Shown here: positions 59,758 to 64,000 of the stretch, in pieces
Position numbering within the stretch: position 1 is the first letter of the stretch
Layout: every line of letters starts with the position of its first letter
Assembly (NCBI RefSeq): GCF_014648915.1
Contig: NZ_BMSA01000011.1
Span: 124,001-188,000 of the forward strand
Length of the DNA stretch: 64,000 nt
DNA from: Streptomyces phaeofaciens
GTDB lineage: Bacteria > Actinomycetota > Actinomycetes > Streptomycetales > Streptomycetaceae
Direction: 5' to 3'
Program-made: the position numbers and the translations under genes
Notes under the pieces: generated by a model
What the model was told of the DNA's origin: nothing
The model's input: only the letters and a program-made list of their open reading frames with translations
The model's database searches: none

Positions 59758-61206
59758 TTGAGACGCAACGCCGTACGGCTGTTCCTGGCCGTCCTCGTCG
59801 CCCTCGCGGCCGTGCTCACCGGCACGGCCGCCCCCGCCCAGGCCGCCGTACCGGAATCCCCCGCCGTGACCTACACCAACCCGATCGCCGCGCAGCGCGC
59901 CGACCCGCACATCTTCCGGCACACCGACGGCTACTACTACTTCACCGCCACGGTCCCCGAGTACGACCGCATCGTGCTGCGCCGGGCCACGACGATCCAG
60001 GGCCTGTCGACGGCCCAGGAGGTCACCGTCTGGACCAGGCACACCAGCGGGATCATGGGCGCCCACATCTGGGCACCGGAGATCCACTTCATCGACGGCA
60101 AGTGGTACGTGTACTTCGCGGCCGGCGCCACCGACGACGTGTGGGCGATCCGGATGTACGTCCTGGAGGGCACCGGCAGCAACCCGCTGACCGCGACATG
60201 GACCGAGAAGGGCCAGATCAGAACCACCTGGGAGAGCTTCTCCCTCGACGCCACGACCTTCACCGTGGGCGGGGTGCGCTATCTCGCCTGGGCGCAGCGC
60301 AATCCGGCCGAGGACAACAACACCAGCCTGTTCATCGCGAAGATGGCCAACCCCTGGACGATCTCCGGCACTCCGGCGGAGATCTCCCGGCCGACGCTGT
60401 CCTGGGAGACGGTCGGCTACAAGGTCAACGAGGGTCCCGCGCTCGTCCAGCACGGCGACAAGGTCTTCATGACCTACTCGGCGAGCGCCACCGACGCCAA
60501 CTACTGCCTGGGGCTGCTGACCGCGTCCGCGACGGCGGACCTCACCGCGCCGGCGTCCTGGACGAAGAGCGCGTCGCCCGTGTTCACGTCGAACGCCGCG
60601 ACCTCGCAGTACGGGCCGGGACACAACTCGTTCACCGTGTCCGAGGACGGAAAGTCGGACATCCTCGTCTACCACGACCGCAGCTACAAGGACATCAGCG
60701 GCGACCCGCTGAACGACCCCAACCGCCGCACGCGCGTGCAGAAGGTGTACTGGAAGGCCGACGGCACGCCCGACTTCGGCGTCCCGGTCGCCGACGGCGT
60801 CACCCCGCAGCGGTTCTCCTCCTTCAACTACGCGGACCGTTTCGTCCGGCACTGGGAGTACCGCGCCAGGATCGAGGCGAACGTCAGCCCGCTCGCGGAC
60901 TCGCAGTTCCGGGAGGTTGCCGGGCTCGCCGGCACCGGCACGGTCGCGCTGGAGTCGGCCAACTTCCCCGGCTACTACCTGCGGCACAAGAACTTCGAGG
61001 TGTGGCTGGAGAAGAACGAGGGCACGGCGGCCTTCGCCTCCGACGCGAGCTTCTACCGTCGGGCCGGCCTCGCGGACTCGGCGGGGGTCTCGTACGAGTC
61101 GTACAACTACGCCGGCCGGTACGTCCGCCACTACAACTACGCGCTGTACGTGCAGACACCGAGCACGGCCACGGACCGCGGGGACGCCACCTTCTACGCC
61201 CAGTGA
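59758..61206 (+). CDS. Secreted GH43 hydrolase with AbfB (CBM42) domain
   Basis: A 482-residue exported enzyme. TTG start with AGGAG seven bases upstream. The signal peptide spans about 1-30 (PAQA-AV). The GH43 propeller covers about 35-335 with catalytic Asp in QRADPHIFRH, a SLDATTF segment for the pKa-modulating Asp, and Glu in NEGPALVQHGD. A CBM42 arabinofuranose-binding trefoil follows at about 345-482, with repeated RFVRHWEY, YLRHKNFE and YVRHYNYA units. Probably an exo- or arabinofuranosidase-type enzyme acting on arabinan or arabinoxylan. It shares the transcript of the first GH43 gene (47-nt gap). Confidence 0.93.
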   Translation: MRRNAVRLFLAVLVALAAVLTGTAAPAQAAVPESPAVTYTNPIAAQRADPHIFRHTDGYYYFTATVPEYDRIVLRRATTIQGLSTAQEVTVWTRHTSGIMGAHIWAPEIHFIDGKWYVYFAAGATDDVWAIRMYVLEGTGSNPLTATWTEKGQIRTTWESFSLDATTFTVGGVRYLAWAQRNPAEDNNTSLFIAKMANPWTISGTPAEISRPTLSWETVGYKVNEGPALVQHGDKVFMTYSASATDANYCLGLLTASATADLTAPASWTKSASPVFTSNAATSQYGPGHNSFTVSEDGKSDILVYHDRSYKDISGDPLNDPNRRTRVQKVYWKADGTPDFGVPVADGVTPQRFSSFNYADRFVRHWEYRARIEANVSPLADSQFREVAGLAGTGTVALESANFPGYYLRHKNFEVWLEKNEGTAAFASDASFYRRAGLADSAGVSYESYNYAGRYVRHYNYALYVQTPSTATDRGDATFYAQ

Positions 61207-61227
61207 GGCGCCGGACGGCATGATCCG

Positions 61228-61267
61228 GAGACTATACATAGCGTGTATACACGCTATGTATAGTCTC
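61228..61267. promoter_or_regulatory. 40-bp perfect palindrome over the deacetylase promoter
   Basis: Two 20-bp arms meet at the centre GTGTATAC; every base pairs. AT-rich (TATACATAGC...GCTATGTATA) in a very GC-rich setting. TATAGT (61259-61264) inside it sits six bases before the deacetylase ATG, as a leaderless -10 box. It also lies 21 nt after the GH43 stop and could end that transcript as a hairpin. Confidence 0.75.
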
Positions 61268-61270
61268 GGC

Positions 61271-62059
61271 ATGCCTTCTCTGACCAGGAAGATGAAGAAC
61301 ACGGGGGCCGGGTTGCGTGCCGTCGCCGTCTCGGTGGCGGCCGCTTCGCTGGCGGTCGTCCTCACCGGCTGCGGCGGACTCGACACCACCGCGCCGAGCT
61401 CCGTCCGCGCCGAGCCCGCGACCACCACCCAGGCCGCCCGGTTCGGCTCCGTCGACTGCCGCGAGGCGAAGTGCATCGCCCTCACCTTCGACGCCGGACC
61501 CAGCGAGAACTCCGCACGACTGCTGGACATCCTGAAGGAGAAACAGGTACCGGCGACGTTCTTCCTGCTGGGGAAGCGGCACATCGAGAAGTACCCGGAA
61601 CTCGTCGAGCGCATGGCCGCCGAGGGCCACGAGGTGGCCAGCCACACCTGGGACCACAAGATCCTCACCGACCTGGGCGAGGACGAGATACGCGAGGAAC
61701 TCCGGCGCCCCAACGACGCGATAGAGCGCCTCACCGGCCGCGCGCCCACCCTGATGCGCCCGCCGCAGGGCCGCACCGACGACACCGTGCACAAGATCTC
61801 CCGCGAGCTGGGCCTCGCCGAGGTGCTGTGGACGGTGACCGCCAAGGACTACACGACGACCGACTCCGACCTGATCCGTGAGCGCGTCCTCGACCAGGCC
61901 GGCCGCGACGGCATCATCCTGCTGCACGACATCTACGACGGCACCGTGCCGGCCGTGCCCGGGATCATCGACGCGCTGAAGGAACGCGGGTACGTGTTCG
62001 TCACCGTGCCCCAGCTGCTGGCGCCCGGCGAGGCGAAGCCGGGCGAGGTCTACCGCTGA
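61271..62059 (+). CDS. Polysaccharide deacetylase lipoprotein (CE4)
   Basis: A 262-residue exported deacetylase, probably acting on peptidoglycan or another N-acetylated glycan. A lipoprotein signal ends VVLTGC. The NodB domain begins at about residue 73: motif 1 TFDAGP (metal-binding second Asp of the usual TFDDGP is Ala), motif 2 SHTWDH (two metal His), motif 3 RPPQGRTDD and motif 5 LLHDIYDG. The start ATG follows directly after a 40-bp palindrome, without Shine-Dalgarno; an ATG at 61292 is an alternative. The Asp-to-Ala change may alter metal binding. Confidence 0.9.
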   Translation: MPSLTRKMKNTGAGLRAVAVSVAAASLAVVLTGCGGLDTTAPSSVRAEPATTTQAARFGSVDCREAKCIALTFDAGPSENSARLLDILKEKQVPATFFLLGKRHIEKYPELVERMAAEGHEVASHTWDHKILTDLGEDEIREELRRPNDAIERLTGRAPTLMRPPQGRTDDTVHKISRELGLAEVLWTVTAKDYTTTDSDLIRERVLDQAGRDGIILLHDIYDGTVPAVPGIIDALKERGYVFVTVPQLLAPGEAKPGEVYR

Positions 62060-62166
62060 CACCCCGGCCCGGGTGCGGCCACGTCACATGCCCGCGCCAC
62101 TGCGCCAACGGTGTGACCCGAGGGGGAACGGTCCACCGGGCCGCGCGGACTCCCTACGATCACTGT

Positions 62167-62607
62167 GTGGTCACCTTCCAGCTCGAACGCACGGTCCCCC
62201 TCCCCCTGAAGGAGGCGTGGCGCCGGCTCACCGAGTGGCAGCGGCACGGCGATGTCGTCCCGCTGACCCGCGTCACCGTCGTCACTCCCCCGCCGACCCG
62301 CGAGGGCACGGTGTTCGTGGCGCGCACGGGCCGGGGCCCGTTCGCCTTCGACGACCGGATGGAGGTCACCGTGTGGTGTCCGCCGACCGAGGACGAACCC
62401 GGCCTGTGCCGGCTGGAGAAGCGCGGCCGGGTCGTCATGGGCTGGGCCGAGATCGAGGTCCGGCCCGGCCCCGGCGGCCGGGCACGGGTGATCTGGCGGG
62501 AGGAACTGCGCGTACGCCTCCTGCCCTCCCCCCTCGACCCGCTGCTGCGGGCCGCGTCCCGGCGGATGTTCGGCCGCGCGGTCAACCGTCTGCTGCGCCG
62601 CCCCTGA
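62167..62607 (+). CDS. SRPBCC family protein
   Basis: A 146-residue protein of the Bet v1/START fold: TFQLERTVPLPLKEAWRRLT, then the strands GTVFVARTGRGPFAFDDRME, RLEKRGRVVMGWAEIEV, and the final helix PLLRAASRRMFGRAVNRLL. Such proteins bind hydrophobic ligands or act as cyclases/aromatases; nothing nearby indicates which. TACGAT (62155-62160) lies six bases before the GTG, so the message is probably leaderless. A LanC-like gene follows 63 nt later. Confidence 0.8.
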   Translation: MVTFQLERTVPLPLKEAWRRLTEWQRHGDVVPLTRVTVVTPPPTREGTVFVARTGRGPFAFDDRMEVTVWCPPTEDEPGLCRLEKRGRVVMGWAEIEVRPGPGGRARVIWREELRVRLLPSPLDPLLRAASRRMFGRAVNRLLRRP

Positions 62608-62670
62608 CCCTCGGCGGACCCCGCCCGTGCGGTCTGGGCAACGGCGTCGACCGCATGCCAGGGTGGGTCC

Positions 62671-64000
62671 ATGGCGGACACGGGGGAGATCGAGGCACTG
62701 GCGGCGGACGGTCTGCGGTGGCTGCTGGCGGCCGCGCGGGACACCGGGAACGGCGGACTCGGATGGCCCGTCAGGCCGTCGGACGGCGAGGTCGATCCGA
62801 TGCTGTACAACGGCACCGCAGGGGTGGTTCCGGTGCTGCTGGAGGCGTGGCGGCACTTCGGGGACGACACGTACGCGGACGGCGCCCTGCGCGCGGCCCG
62901 TTCCCTGGCCGACGCGGTCGACGGCCATCCGGACGACTCGCTCTACTTCGGCCGCACCGGGATCGCGCTCGTCCTGCGCGCCGTCCACCGTGAACTCGAC
63001 TGCCCGGCCGCCGGCCTGGCGGCCGCTCGGGCCCTGGAGGGGGTGCGGGCGCGGTTCGACGGGACGCGCTGGGGCGAGCTGTTCGAGCTGATGGGCGGCA
63101 ACGCGGGGATCGGGCTGGGGGCCTGGGCGGCCGGGGACGCGGAGCTGGCGCTGCTCGCGCTGGAGCCGTACGCGCGGACGGCCGAGCGCACCCCCGCGGG
63201 CGTCACCTGGGAGTTCAGGGCAGGGGTGGCGGAGCGGCTGCACCATGTCTCGCACGGCACCCTCGGGATCGTGTACGCCCTCGCCGCGGTCGGGACGGCC
63301 GCCGGGCGCGCCGATCTGGTCGGCCTGGCGCGGGCCGGGGCGGCCGATGTCGTGGCCCGGGACGAGGGCGGTCCCGACGGGTTGCTGATCCCGCACTCCG
63401 ACCCGCCGTACCGGCCCGACGCCACCCGGCGGCACAGCTACGGCTGGTGCCACGGTCCGGCCGGGGACGCCCAGGTGTTCCGGCTGCTGCGGGACGCCCT
63501 CGGTGAGCCCGGGTGGGCGGAACTCGCCGGCCGCTGCTGGCACACCGTCACGCACTCCGGGCTGCCGCGGCGCCTGTGGCCGGGCTTCTGGGACAACAAC
63601 GGCCGTTGCTGCGGCACCGCGGGCGTACTGGCGCTGGCCTGCGACCGGATCGCCGAGCAGGGCGACTCCCCCGACTTCGCCCACGTCCTGGCCACGGACC
63701 TCCTCGATCGCGCGACACGGGACGCGCGGGGCGCACGCTGGTCCAACGTCGAGCACCGGTCCGACCCGAGCGCGCTGGAGCCGCAGACCGGGTGGGCGAT
63801 GGGCAACGCGGGCATCGTCCGGGAGCTGCTGCGGTACACCCGGGTCGCCCGGGGCGGCGACCCCGCCTACACGTTCACCTGGCCCGACCAGCCGGTGCCA
63901 CGGCCTCGCACCACGGACGAGCGGCCGGTGCCACGGCCTCGCACCACGGACGACCGGCCGGTTACGCGGCCTCGCGCCACGGACGACCGACCGTTGCCGC
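62671..64000 (+). CDS. LanC-like protein with Cys-Cys-Gly zinc site (3' end outside window)
   Basis: At least 443 residues, open to the right edge. The alpha-toroid fold of LanC-like proteins is indicated by repeated GxxG helices (NGTAGVVPVLLEAW, FGRTGIALVLRAV, HVSHGTLGIVYAL, GNAGIVRELLRY). Zinc ligands: C260 in YGWCHGPAG, C313-C314 in NNGRCCGTAGV; most LanC enzymes have CHG, so the third ligand is Cys instead of His. The tail contains a repeated 11-residue unit RPVPRPRTTDD (33-bp DNA repeats from 63892). No precursor peptide or dehydratase is visible in the window. It may be a lanthipeptide cyclase or a stand-alone LanC-like protein. Confidence 0.85.
   Translation, partial: MADTGEIEALAADGLRWLLAAARDTGNGGLGWPVRPSDGEVDPMLYNGTAGVVPVLLEAWRHFGDDTYADGALRAARSLADAVDGHPDDSLYFGRTGIALVLRAVHRELDCPAAGLAAARALEGVRARFDGTRWGELFELMGGNAGIGLGAWAAGDAELALLALEPYARTAERTPAGVTWEFRAGVAERLHHVSHGTLGIVYALAAVGTAAGRADLVGLARAGAADVVARDEGGPDGLLIPHSDPPYRPDATRRHSYGWCHGPAGDAQVFRLLRDALGEPGWAELAGRCWHTVTHSGLPRRLWPGFWDNNGRCCGTAGVLALACDRIAEQGDSPDFAHVLATDLLDRATRDARGARWSNVEHRSDPSALEPQTGWAMGNAGIVRELLRYTRVARGGDPAYTFTWPDQPVPRPRTTDERPVPRPRTTDDRPVTRPRATDDRPLP
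63892..64000. repeat. 33-bp in-frame tandem repeats in the LanC-like gene
   Basis: Units at 63892-63924, 63925-63957 and 63958-63990, with a fourth beginning at 63991. The first two are nearly identical, the third more diverged. They encode an Arg/Pro/Thr-rich 11-residue repeat and continue past the window edge. Confidence 0.85.

Noticed and set aside
58030..61206. Single open frame spanning both GH43 genes as one protein
   Set aside because: The first part is out of frame with the first GH43 enzyme, and the second enzyme has its own TTG start, ribosome site and signal peptide.
63892..64000. Repeats at the right edge as a CRISPR array
   Set aside because: Units are contiguous, without spacers, in frame and translated within the LanC-like gene.
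62167..64000. Complete lanthipeptide biosynthetic cluster at the right edge
   Set aside because: Only the LanC-like gene is visible; no precursor, dehydratase, protease or transporter gene was found in the window.

Overview
The window is a 64-kb piece of a Streptomyces chromosome. It has very high G+C, dense short-spaced operons, GTG/TTG starts, Tat and Sec exported proteins, LAL and LuxR regulators, and a purine/glyoxylate catabolic island typical of the genus. No rRNA, tRNA, insertion sequence, integrase or CRISPR array was seen. Genes are cut by both edges: a siderophore synthetase on the left and a LanC-like protein on the right.

Left part (1-7444): the 3' part of an IucA/IucC siderophore synthetase; a secreted VWA protein coupled to a second membrane-anchored secreted protein; an HxlR regulator divergent from an AlaA-type aminotransferase over an operator-like region; a histidine phosphatase, an unknown protein and a hot-dog thioesterase.

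Purine and glyoxylate island (7564-18377): a minus-strand operon (uraD, uraH, uricase, 8-oxoguanine deaminase, then an NCS2 permease) takes purines to allantoin. Upstream lie an HTH regulator and a small MTH1187/YkoF-type protein. Divergently, hyi-glxR and, further on, gcl handle glyoxylate, tartronate semialdehyde and hydroxypyruvate. hyi and gcl share the same two-site operator in the same order and spacing, which suggests one regulon.

Middle (18552-34565): two translationally coupled acyl-CoA synthetases divergent from a GAF-LuxR regulator; a LAL regulator next to a secreted trypsin; a winged-helix protein; CorA; an SRPBCC-ArsR-SRPBCC operon behind two identical 15-bp palindromes; a GtrA-like protein behind an array of GGTGCC elements; and a double-MerR regulator divergent from an erythromycin esterase-like gene.

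Right-centre (34562-44818): an HTH/peptidoglycan-binding/lysozyme-like fusion; small secreted proteins; a flavodoxin-type reductase; then a two-component system beside two glycosyltransferase-type genes, a cytochrome-b-anchored sulfite-oxidase-fold protein, a small membrane protein and a large polytopic membrane protein. This set is the best candidate for an uncharacterised envelope or redox system.

Right (44851-64000): cobK and a cobalamin-riboswitch-controlled cbiMNQO cobalt transporter; a His-rich membrane protein plus a YcnI-type (copper-associated) protein; a Tat-exported FAD oxidase; small secreted and lipoproteins; an exported isoquinoline-1-oxidoreductase-type molybdenum hydroxylase; an alpha/beta hydrolase; two secreted GH43 arabinan-degrading enzymes; a lipoprotein deacetylase whose promoter is covered by a 40-bp perfect palindrome; an SRPBCC protein; and a LanC-like protein with a Cys-Cys-Gly zinc site. 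Several genes show a TANNNT box 6-7 nt before the start codon and no Shine-Dalgarno, indicating leaderless transcription.
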